Notes under the pieces: model-generated
Databases searched by the model: none
Seen by the model: the letters and a program-made list of their open reading frames with translations, nothing else
What the model was told of the DNA's origin: nothing
Position numbers and translations under genes: made by a program
Part shown: piece after piece, positions 1 to 6,519 of the stretch
How the letters are laid out: each line of letters begins with the position of its first letter
Numbering within the stretch: position 1 is the stretch's first letter
Source of the DNA: a virus
Reading direction: 5' to 3' (one strand)
Virus record (IMG/VR): IMGVR_UViG_3300028275_000060
Span: 1-23,761 of that record
Length of the DNA: 23,761 nucleotides

Positions 1-39
1 AAAACTCAAATGTACTACCTAAACTATTCTCATCGCACC

Positions 40-600
40 TTATTTAAAACACGGTCCTTCGTACCAAGTAACAAGGCTATACCTAACACCGCTCGTAACT
101 GGTACTACACGATGCCTTACAAAAGATGGGAATACTATCGCAGACCCTCTGTTTCTAAGCTGCATTGGATCTGGTTTCTCGTCATGGATATCGAATTCCA
201 AATCGCCCCCAGTATATTCATTAGGATCTGTCAATTGCATTACAAACGACAGCTTTCTATGCATAATGCTGTTACATTGTGGTCGCCACAATAGATCTTC
301 GTGCCAATTGTAAAAGCCATTATATTCCGAATGATATTCAGTAAACTGAATCTCATGGAAGTAGTTAAGATCGAATCCGAAAGCGTTGTTGGCCCTTCGG
401 AATATGTTCTCAACATGATCAAAAAGCCATTTCCAGCTTTCATCGCCACGATTTAGCCATCGCACATTTGATTTTCTAGCGTCTTTCGCCCCACCATAAA
501 CACTTGCTTCTTGAGGAGGAATCTTAAGAGCTTGATCAATTACACGCTGACATGTTTCAGAATTGAAATAAGGATTCCAGAATTGCCAAAAGACTCGCAT
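40..600 (-). CDS. 2-oxoglutarate/Fe(II)-dependent oxygenase (prolyl-hydroxylase-like)
   Basis: This 186-residue protein has the double-stranded beta-helix signature of 2OG-Fe(II) dioxygenases, which hydroxylate a protein or small-molecule substrate while decarboxylating 2-oxoglutarate. The iron ligands are visible as H100-E-D102 in YNWHEDLLW and the distal H163 in FVRHRVVPV. R173, in GVRYSLVTW, would bind the 2OG carboxylate. A GGDLEF strand at about 131-136 is typical of the prolyl 4-hydroxylase/PKHD branch. Length is normal for stand-alone phage members. It starts 8 bases after the stop of the upstream minus-strand gene, so the two are probably one operon. The substrate is unknown. Fold and cofactor use are well supported; hydroxylation of any particular phage or host protein is not. 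Confidence 0.88.
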   Translation of the reverse strand: MRVFWQFWNPYFNSETCQRVIDQALKIPPQEASVYGGAKDARKSNVRWLNRGDESWKWLFDHVENIFRRANNAFGFDLNYFHEIQFTEYHSEYNGFYNWHEDLLWRPQCNSIMHRKLSFVMQLTDPNEYTGGDLEFDIHDEKPDPMQLRNRGSAIVFPSFVRHRVVPVTSGVRYSLVTWYEGPCFK

Positions 601-608
601 AGCTCGCC

Positions 609-1199
609 CTACCTTTTTGTGCTAAAGAAAAAAAGTTGTACCAAACGATCCATTGAACCATACTCACTAGCTGAGTGAATCAGCTTTGCATCCCAAATGG
701 CTAGTCTATTATATACGGCCCCTACTTTATCAACTAACTGCCAATTGTCTTTATGCAAGAGATTGTACTCGGTATACACTTCAGCGTCAGCTATTGCTTT
801 GCCCTCCAAGGGATGGCTTGGTGGTCTACGACAGCCAAACTTTGTATCTCTCCAAAAAGATGTTCCCATAGATACGGGCGCATCTTTAGTTAAATAAATA
901 GCAGCAGCATAATCTTGACTATCACTATGCCATACAAGAGGGTCATCTTTACTGGTCTTCTGAAAAATTCCATTCATAGGTTGATTTAACCAGTCTGTAA
1001 TTTCCAAACGAAGCAGTCTTTGGAATTCCTCTCTTACATATGGAAATAAAAACCTCTCCTCAGTCCTAACGCCCTTATAATACTTTAACTGAGGCTTATA
1101 CTCCTGTTGTTCTGCTAAATGTACTATTGAGTCTGGATCTTTGTAGAAGTTGTCTACTATTAAGAGGTGGGGGGATCTTTGGTTGAAGACCGTTTCCAT
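609..1199 (-). CDS. DUF6445-like protein, probable second 2OG-Fe(II) oxygenase
   Basis: This 196-residue protein resembles the DUF6445 family, a divergent relative of the 2OG-Fe(II) oxygenases often found in phages. H91-S-D93 (VWHSDSQDYAAAIYLT) supplies the first two metal ligands, H175 (LIHSASEYG) the third, and R185 (DRLVQLFFF) sits where the 2OG-binding Arg is expected. GTSFWR at 112-117 matches the glycine-rich strand that follows the HxD motif in this group. Its first 40 bases overlap the 3' end of the helix-turn-helix gene, and its stop lies 8 bases before the next oxygenase start, which indicates one polycistronic leftward message. The upstream purine-rich AAAAGGG is a reasonable ribosome binding site. 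The substrate is unknown. Confidence 0.75.
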   Translation of the reverse strand: METVFNQRSPHLLIVDNFYKDPDSIVHLAEQQEYKPQLKYYKGVRTEERFLFPYVREEFQRLLRLEITDWLNQPMNGIFQKTSKDDPLVWHSDSQDYAAAIYLTKDAPVSMGTSFWRDTKFGCRRPPSHPLEGKAIADAEVYTEYNLLHKDNWQLVDKVGAVYNRLAIWDAKLIHSASEYGSMDRLVQLFFFSTKR

Positions 1200-1360
1200 T
1201 TTGTATAACCCTTTTCTTCTCTTAGGTTTCTGACACTATGACTTGACACACGAACACCAATGATAGATGATAATGCAAGAGCAAGTTGATTGTCTGTCAT
1301 GTAGTGGCAGTTCTCACGAACAAACTTCAACATTGATTCAGTCCACTTAACTCTAGCCAT
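1160..1360 (-). CDS. Small helix-turn-helix DNA-binding protein
   Basis: A 66-residue basic protein. Residues 5-50 read as a homeodomain/SANT-like tri-helical fold: KWTESMLKFVREN forms helix 1, TDNQLALALSSIIG helix 2, and SSHSVRNLREEKGY the recognition helix with exposed Arg and Lys. Proteins of this size and pattern are common in tailed phages, usually unannotated, and are thought to bind DNA. It is the first gene of the leftward block and lies 21 bases from the divergent rightward start at 1382, a position suited to a local transcription regulator. That role is inference from position. No convincing Shine-Dalgarno is visible upstream of its ATG. Its 3' end overlaps the DUF6445-like gene by 40 bases. 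Confidence 0.6.
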   Translation of the reverse strand: MARVKWTESMLKFVRENCHYMTDNQLALALSSIIGVRVSSHSVRNLREEKGYTKWKRSSTKDPPTS

Positions 1361-1368
1361 TTTTTCTC

Positions 1369-1373
1369 AGGAG
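1369..1373 (+). promoter_or_regulatory. Shine-Dalgarno of the 46-codon ORF at 1382
   Basis: AGGAG followed by AAAG, 8 bases before the ATG at 1382. It is one of the best ribosome binding sites in the window and lies inside the 21-base divergent gap. It argues that translation of the rightward block begins at 1382 and not at the GTG at 1413 or the ATG at 1479, neither of which has a visible site. Confidence 0.65.
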
Positions 1374-1381
1374 AAAGTTTA

Positions 1382-1522
1382 ATGACGGATGAAAATATTG
1401 TAACAATCATAAGTGCTAAAGCACAAGAAGAACTTACAGAAAAAACGAAAGCAGAAATCTGCGAAAACGATCCTACCAATGCCGAAGAAGTCATCCAAAA
1501 AAACATTCAACTTGAAAAGTAA
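1382..1522 (+). CDS. Small acidic ORF, possible true N-terminus of the sigma factor
   Basis: A 46-residue reading frame starting MTDENIVTIISAKAQEEL and ending in NIQLEK, with a strong AGGAG eight bases upstream. It is acidic and helix-prone (many Glu, Lys and Ala) and has no recognisable domain on its own. It overlaps the sigma-factor reading frame, which is in the +1 phase, and contains a run of seven A at 1497-1503. Removing one base there would join it in frame to the sigma factor, giving a junction EEVIQKTFNLKSKKY. It is therefore either a separate tiny protein coupled to the sigma gene or the 5' part of that gene, split by a programmed shift or a sequence error. I favour the joined reading but cannot prove it. 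Confidence 0.5.
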   Translation: MTDENIVTIISAKAQEELTEKTKAEICENDPTNAEEVIQKNIQLEK

Positions 1523-2090
1523 AAAATATACCGTAGAAGAAATAATAGAAATCATAGATAAAATAGTTATTGTTTTAGGAAAAGGATTTTCCTTTGGTTA
1601 TTTTGATATTGATGACATAAAGCAGGAAGCAAGAATATTTGGCCTTGAAGCAATGGCTAGATACGATGAAAGTCGCCCATTAGAAAATTTTTTATATTCA
1701 CATATTAAAAATCGTTTGATAAATTTTAAAAGAGATAAATTTCATAGATCAGATCCGCCGTGTAAAATATGTCATGAACAGGGGCATCATGGTGACGGGG
1801 AATATTGTAATAAATATAAAGCTTGGAAAAAGAGAAACTCATCAAAGCAAAACTTAATGCGCCCCTATGATATTTCTAATGTAAGTGATAGTAGTATAGA
1901 AAAAGAGTCGAGCATATTTAATGATGCAGCAACTAGGGAAATGTTAGAAATAATTGATGAAAGATTACCAGTTGAGCTTAGACAGGCTTATTTACAGTTA
2001 AGATCGGGCGTTTCTATTAGTAAAACAAAGAAAAAACAGTTGGAAATTCATATAAAAGATATTCTCGCACAATGGCGCAAAAATGGCTAG
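1479..2090 (+). CDS. Late-type RNA polymerase sigma factor (sigma-70 region 2, cysteine cluster)
   Basis: About 203 residues from the ATG at 1479; the open frame reaches back to a GTG at 1413. A sigma-70 region 2 is readable: FDIDDIKQEARIFGLEAMAR, then YDESRPLENFLY and a NRLINFKRDKF helix. It is followed by a possible zinc site, CKIC...C (CxxC, two His, and a third Cys 12 residues later), and a C-terminal part (RLPVELRQAYLQLRSG) that could be a reduced region 4. This arrangement resembles T4 gp55-like late sigma factors of phages, which direct host RNA polymerase to short -10-type late promoters. Neither start has a ribosome binding site, and the Lys-rich stretch 1413-1478 looks like a shadow of the overlapping ORF at 1382, so the true N-terminus may be that ORF. 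The gene overlaps the next one by 8 bases. Confidence 0.78.
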   Translation: MPKKSSKKTFNLKSKKYTVEEIIEIIDKIVIVLGKGFSFGYFDIDDIKQEARIFGLEAMARYDESRPLENFLYSHIKNRLINFKRDKFHRSDPPCKICHEQGHHGDGEYCNKYKAWKKRNSSKQNLMRPYDISNVSDSSIEKESSIFNDAATREMLEIIDERLPVELRQAYLQLRSGVSISKTKKKQLEIHIKDILAQWRKNG

Positions 2091-2925
2091 AAAAACAACA
2101 GTAACTGCTCATGACCGTGACAAAATTATTGAACTGTCTAAAACTATGGGCATACCCGAAATTTGTACTCTAATGAATAAGAGCGAGGCTCAAGTACGAA
2201 GAGTTATTAATCAGAACGATGTAATGCTTCGTGCTAATAGAAAAATAGCCTCACTCAATGAGCAAGAGCAGCAAATCGCCCAAGACATTAAGAAAACCAA
2301 GGCTTGGCAGCAACTAACAGAAGAGCTTTCGCCCAATGAGTTGCTTTATTATGAAGAAAAGTACGCTCAGTATATGGCGCAGTTCAAAGATGATGTGCTA
2401 GTGACTGAGCAGACACAAATTTCTTTGCTAATCAAGTTTGAAATCATGATGCATAGGAACGCAAAGGCAAAATATAGCGCTGCTCAAGAGATCGCCCGAC
2501 TAGTTTCTATGCAAAATGACTTTTTGGCGACCTTTCCAGACAGATCTGCCATGTCTGAAGACGATAGAGAGCATGTTTTATCACTTGAAGCTCAAATTCA
2601 ATCGGCAAAACAGGCCGAACAGGCAAGGTCTGGCGAGTTTATCAAGCTTGAAGAGAAGCATCAGGCACTACTTAAAGATCTAAAAGCTACTAGAGAGCAG
2701 CGAGTAACAAGAATTGAGTCGTCAAAACAGAGCTTTTTAGCTATTATCAGACAATTACAAGAGGAAGAGAACAAGGAATTGATGGGGCGACACATGGAAA
2801 TCATGAGACAGGTATCAGAAAAAGAGATGGATAGGCTAGGAGCGCCCCATGTGTATGAAGATGGCTCGGCAGATTTGCCTATTTTGAATGCGGACACTAT
2901 AGAAAATCAAAAGGAAGAAGCATGA
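2083..2925 (+). CDS. Probable terminase small subunit
   Basis: 280 residues. The N-terminus (about 10-50) is a helix-turn-helix candidate: DRDKIIELSKTMGIPEICTL, then NKSEAQVRRVINQN. The rest is almost all helical and charged, with a long coiled-coil-like stretch at about 160-250. Small terminases recognise the packaging site through an N-terminal HTH and form a ring through helical central parts, which fits. Position supports it: it is coupled to the sigma factor upstream and shares a transcript with the large terminase about 1.4 kb downstream. There is no strong family motif, so another DNA-binding structural protein is possible. Its stop overlaps the next start as ATGA. Confidence 0.55.
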   Translation: MARKTTVTAHDRDKIIELSKTMGIPEICTLMNKSEAQVRRVINQNDVMLRANRKIASLNEQEQQIAQDIKKTKAWQQLTEELSPNELLYYEEKYAQYMAQFKDDVLVTEQTQISLLIKFEIMMHRNAKAKYSAAQEIARLVSMQNDFLATFPDRSAMSEDDREHVLSLEAQIQSAKQAEQARSGEFIKLEEKHQALLKDLKATREQRVTRIESSKQSFLAIIRQLQEEENKELMGRHMEIMRQVSEKEMDRLGAPHVYEDGSADLPILNADTIENQKEEA

Positions 2926-3917
2926 AAGCAGTAATTTTTGGCGTTACAGGTCAAGACGGGTCATATTTAGCTGAATATTTGATACAAAATAACATCAAAG
3001 TTGTTGGTGTTACTCGAAGAACATCGTCTGACAACCTATCCAGACTGAAAAATGTCTTAAACTCATCATTTTTTAGTATTGTTTATGGAGATGTGACTGA
3101 TTATCACTCGGTTTTGAATATTATTTCTGCCGAACAACCCGATTATATCTTTAATTTAGCTGCACAATCACATGTTAGGGTGTCTTTTGACCAGCCAATG
3201 CTGACTTTTGACTCAGTTGCTGTTGGTTGCTTCAATGTTTTGCAAGCTTTTCGTGATAGCGCACCATTTTCTAGGTTTTATCAAGCAAGTTCGTCCGAAC
3301 AATTTGGAAATGCTGTCGAAGATGATGGCACTCAAGACGAAAATACGCCTTTCATACCAGAAAGTCCTTATGCAGTAGCAAAAGTAGCTGCTCACAACTT
3401 CGTAAACTGCTATCGCAACTCATATAATCTACATGCAAGCTGCGGAATTTTGTTTAATCATGAAAGTCCACGCAGAGGACACAATTTTGTCACTAGAAAA
3501 ATCAGTTTGTGGGCAGCAAAGTTCATGTATTGCTATGAAAGAGGTCTTTCATTACCAAGAATCACTCTTGGAAATCTAAAAGCACGAAGAGATTGGGGTC
3601 ATGCAGCTGATTATGTTAAGGCAATGAAACTAATTGTCGATCAAGAGAAGCCAGATGACTATGTTGTTGCTACAGGATCTACTCATTCAGTAGAAGAATT
3701 CCTTGAAGAAGCATGTATTGTTGCAGGAATTGATAATTATCAACAACATGTTGATATAGATCAGTCTTTGTTTAGACCTTCTGAAGTAAAACACCTTAGA
3801 GGAAATCCAACAAAGATTATGGAAGTTACTGGTTGGACTCCCACCGTCACTTTTAGTGAGTTAGTCAAAGACATGGTTCTTTCTGACTATAAACTTTATG
3901 AACAACAAAAAATATAA
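2922..3917 (+). CDS. gmd: GDP-mannose 4,6-dehydratase
   Basis: 331 residues of the extended short-chain dehydrogenase family. It converts GDP-mannose to GDP-4-keto-6-deoxymannose, precursor of GDP-fucose, GDP-rhamnose and GDP-perosamine. The NADP-binding GVTGQDGSYLAEYL motif is at 7-20 and TRRTSS, which contacts the cofactor phosphate, is at 31-36. The catalytic set is in SSSEQFG (123-129, E126) and Y150-x3-K154. The diagnostic stretch LFNHESPRRGHNFVTRKI is at 177-194, and GNLKARRDWGHAADYV follows. It is slightly shorter than cellular enzymes but has every motif, so is probably active. It is translationally coupled to the gene before it (ATGA) and overlaps the nuclease gene by 20 bases. No epimerase-reductase for the next step is in the window. 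Confidence 0.93.
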   Translation: MKAVIFGVTGQDGSYLAEYLIQNNIKVVGVTRRTSSDNLSRLKNVLNSSFFSIVYGDVTDYHSVLNIISAEQPDYIFNLAAQSHVRVSFDQPMLTFDSVAVGCFNVLQAFRDSAPFSRFYQASSSEQFGNAVEDDGTQDENTPFIPESPYAVAKVAAHNFVNCYRNSYNLHASCGILFNHESPRRGHNFVTRKISLWAAKFMYCYERGLSLPRITLGNLKARRDWGHAADYVKAMKLIVDQEKPDDYVVATGSTHSVEEFLEEACIVAGIDNYQQHVDIDQSLFRPSEVKHLRGNPTKIMEVTGWTPTVTFSELVKDMVLSDYKLYEQQKI

Positions 3918-4368
3918 GGTAATAAAAGACACTAGAGAACAACTTGGGTGGGAATTCAATCCAAGTCCTTCATGTGAAGGAATGACTATCGCCACATTAA
4001 AAACTGGCGATTACTCATTAGAAGGTTTTGAAGATAAATTTGTGATAGAGAGGAAGGGAGATCTTAGTGAATTCTCTATGAACATCACACAAAAAAGATT
4101 TCATAGCGAATTAGAAAGACTTGAGAGCTTTGAGCTTCCATTTGTTATTTTAGAATTTACGATGGAAGACATTTACAAGTTTCCTCAATCTACTCAAATC
4201 CCCCCAAGCAAATACAAGTTTATAAAAATAACTCCGCAGTTTATTGTAAAAGCACTTTTAGATATAGAAGTACAATTTAAGACAAAGATTATTCTTGCAG
4301 GAAAATTTGGGCGAGAAGTAGCTTCGAGTTTATTTAAGAGAGTGTGTGAACATTATGGACAAACTTAA
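3898..4368 (+). CDS. ERCC4-type (XPF/Mus81-like) nuclease
   Basis: 156 residues forming a single ERCC4 nuclease domain. The start DTREQLGW (11-18) and the signature GDYSL...FVIERKGDLSEF carry the active-site residues D38, E51, R52 and K53 of the GDXnERKX3D motif. This family cuts branched DNA 3' of the duplex-flap junction. No HhH2 DNA-binding domain follows, so it is a minimal version, as in some phages and archaea. It starts inside the end of gmd and ends inside the first codons of the terminase gene. The position suggests trimming of branched replicative DNA before packaging, as T4 endonuclease VII does; that role is inference. Confidence 0.85.
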   Translation: MNNKKYKVIKDTREQLGWEFNPSPSCEGMTIATLKTGDYSLEGFEDKFVIERKGDLSEFSMNITQKRFHSELERLESFELPFVILEFTMEDIYKFPQSTQIPPSKYKFIKITPQFIVKALLDIEVQFKTKIILAGKFGREVASSLFKRVCEHYGQT

Positions 4369-6478
4369 AAAAGTTTTAGATAAAGCTTGGATGCTCTCTG
4401 AAAAAGAAATAGTTGGCATCAGACCTGGTGCTGACATTTCTCAGATTGAATCTCTTTTAGACTTGCCCATAGATGCAATTCATCCATTTAAAGTAATGAC
4501 TCATGCAGACAAAGAAAATCCGCATGTACATTTATTAAAAATAATGAGAAATCCAGATTACTTTCCATTTACATGCAAATTGTTATTCGACATAGAAATA
4601 ATGCCTTTTCAGCATTTAATTTTAAAAGAACTTTGGAATCGCCCATTCCCCATGCTTATTGCTGGTCGTGGTAGCGGTAAGTCTTTTATTCTTGGCTTGT
4701 ACGCTATGTTAAGGCTTTTATTTACACAGGGTTGTAAAATAGCAATAGTTGGTGCTGCATTTAGACAGGCAAAAGTTATTTTTGAATATATGGAAAATCT
4801 TTGGGTTAGCGGTAATATTTATAGAGATTTGTGCGGATCTGGTCGTGGCAAAAATAATCGTGAACAAGGGCCAAGCAGATCTGTAGATAGATTTGACATG
4901 ATTGTTGGCGATAGTGTTGGATTTGCGCTTCCTCTCGGTAATGGCGACAAGATTCGTGGTCAAAGAGCAAACTATACAATTGCTGACGAATTTGCTTCTA
5001 TCAAAGAAGAAATTTACCAAAATGTTGTGAGAGGCTTCTCTTCGGTGGCAGCTTCTCCTGCTCAATCAGTTAAAGATCAAGCAAGAATCAGGTTAATGAA
5101 ACAATTAGGATTATGGTCAGAAGATAATGAAAAAGAAGAAAGTCGCACACTTAGAGCAAACCAAAACATAATCTCAGGAACAGCTTACTATTCCTTTAAC
5201 CATTTCTATAAGAATTGGAACTCTTATCGAACTATCATCAATAGTCGTGGCGATACAAAAAAGCTCGAAGAGTTTTTCCAAGGACCAATACCAGCTGGCT
5301 TTAACTGGCGTGATTACTCAATAGTAAGAATACCAGTAGAGTTACTACCAATAGGATTCATGGATCAGAAGCAGATATCTTCAGCGAAAGCGACAAGCAC
5401 CAAGGCGAATTATATGATTGAATATGGTGCAACATTTGCAACCGATTCCGAAGGATTTTTCAAGCGTAGCTTAATAGAGTCTTGCGTTGTTGGAAAAGCT
5501 GGAACTTCCTTAGCAGATATTAATTTTTCAGCCTCTTTAGTGGGCGAGATAGGCATTGAGCATGTGATGGCTGTTGATCCGGCATCTGAAAGAGATAACT
5601 TTTCTGTTATTATTTTGGCTTTACATCAAAATATGAGAAGGATTGTCTATTGCTGGACAACTAATAGGGCAGCGCATAGGGAAAGATTAAAGCGAGGAAT
5701 CACAAAAGAACAGAACTTTTACTCTTATTGCGCCAGAAAAATAAGGGATTTAGCTAAGTTATTTCCATGTAGAGAGATTGCCATTGATAGTCAAGGTGGT
5801 GGTATTTCGGTAGAAGAAGCCCTACATGACGAGTCAAAGCTCTTGCCAAATGAGGTTCCGTTCTGGAGAACTATAGATCCAGATATCAAAAAAAGAAAAG
5901 ATTCTGATGATAAAGCTGGCCAACATATATTAAATATGGTTAATTTTGCAGATGGAAAGTGGGTCGTAGAAGCAAATCACGGTCTTAGAAAAGATATGGA
6001 AGATAAAGTATTGCTATTCCCATTTTTTGATAGCGTATCTATAGGATTAGCTTTTGAAGATGATAGAGATAAAGGGCGTATTGTTTACGATACATCTAGT
6101 GGCAAAGATATACAGTTATATGACACTTTAGAAGATTGTGTTATGGAAATAGAAGAGTTAAAAGATGAATTAGCCAGCATAGTTCATACATTAACATCTG
6201 GTGGTAGAGATAGATGGGATACTCCAGACTTTAAAGATCAGATAAGAGGAAGCAGAACAAGAAAAGATAGATATTCATCTTTGCTTATGGCTAATATGAC
6301 AGCTAGACAAATACAAAGAACTATAGTCCAAGACAATTATGTTTCTGTTGGTGGATTTTCTAATTCTTTATCTGGCAAAAATACAGGCAAACCTTTATAT
6401 ATAGCCCCAGAATGGTTTAACCAAGGATTGAAAAAGAGCGGAAATTATGGCGAAGCTATAAGAAGAGATTCGGTGTAA
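4355..6478 (+). CDS. Terminase large subunit
   Basis: 707 residues from the ATG at 4355; a GTG at 4346 would add three. This is the packaging motor, with an N-terminal ATPase and a C-terminal RNase H-like nuclease. Walker A is GRGSGKS at about 104-110 and Walker B is YTIADEF at about 207-213. SGTAYYSFNHFY (about 274-285) fits the coupling motif. The nuclease acidic residues are in MAVDPASERDNF (about 406-417), EIAIDSQGGG (about 475-484) and KDRYSSLLMAN (about 637-647). The length is at the upper end for the family. I chose the ATG because the purine-rich AAGAGAG at 4336-4342 is better spaced for it than for the GTG. The start overlaps the nuclease gene end. Confidence 0.95.
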   Translation: MDKLKKVLDKAWMLSEKEIVGIRPGADISQIESLLDLPIDAIHPFKVMTHADKENPHVHLLKIMRNPDYFPFTCKLLFDIEIMPFQHLILKELWNRPFPMLIAGRGSGKSFILGLYAMLRLLFTQGCKIAIVGAAFRQAKVIFEYMENLWVSGNIYRDLCGSGRGKNNREQGPSRSVDRFDMIVGDSVGFALPLGNGDKIRGQRANYTIADEFASIKEEIYQNVVRGFSSVAASPAQSVKDQARIRLMKQLGLWSEDNEKEESRTLRANQNIISGTAYYSFNHFYKNWNSYRTIINSRGDTKKLEEFFQGPIPAGFNWRDYSIVRIPVELLPIGFMDQKQISSAKATSTKANYMIEYGATFATDSEGFFKRSLIESCVVGKAGTSLADINFSASLVGEIGIEHVMAVDPASERDNFSVIILALHQNMRRIVYCWTTNRAAHRERLKRGITKEQNFYSYCARKIRDLAKLFPCREIAIDSQGGGISVEEALHDESKLLPNEVPFWRTIDPDIKKRKDSDDKAGQHILNMVNFADGKWVVEANHGLRKDMEDKVLLFPFFDSVSIGLAFEDDRDKGRIVYDTSSGKDIQLYDTLEDCVMEIEELKDELASIVHTLTSGGRDRWDTPDFKDQIRGSRTRKDRYSSLLMANMTARQIQRTIVQDNYVSVGGFSNSLSGKNTGKPLYIAPEWFNQGLKKSGNYGEAIRRDSV

Positions 6479-6519
6479 TTCAATTATGATCTAATTACAA
6501 TTTAATAAGCAGGATAAAC

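Noticed and set aside
10-294. 94-codon plus-strand frame at the left edge
   Set aside because: Opposite the well-supported oxygenase with HxD and distal His; composition is not protein-like.
1243-1274. TTGACA (1243-1248) with GATAAT (1269-1274) as a rightward promoter
   Set aside because: Spacing is 20 bases, outside the usual 16-18, and it lies inside the HTH gene; not strong enough to list.
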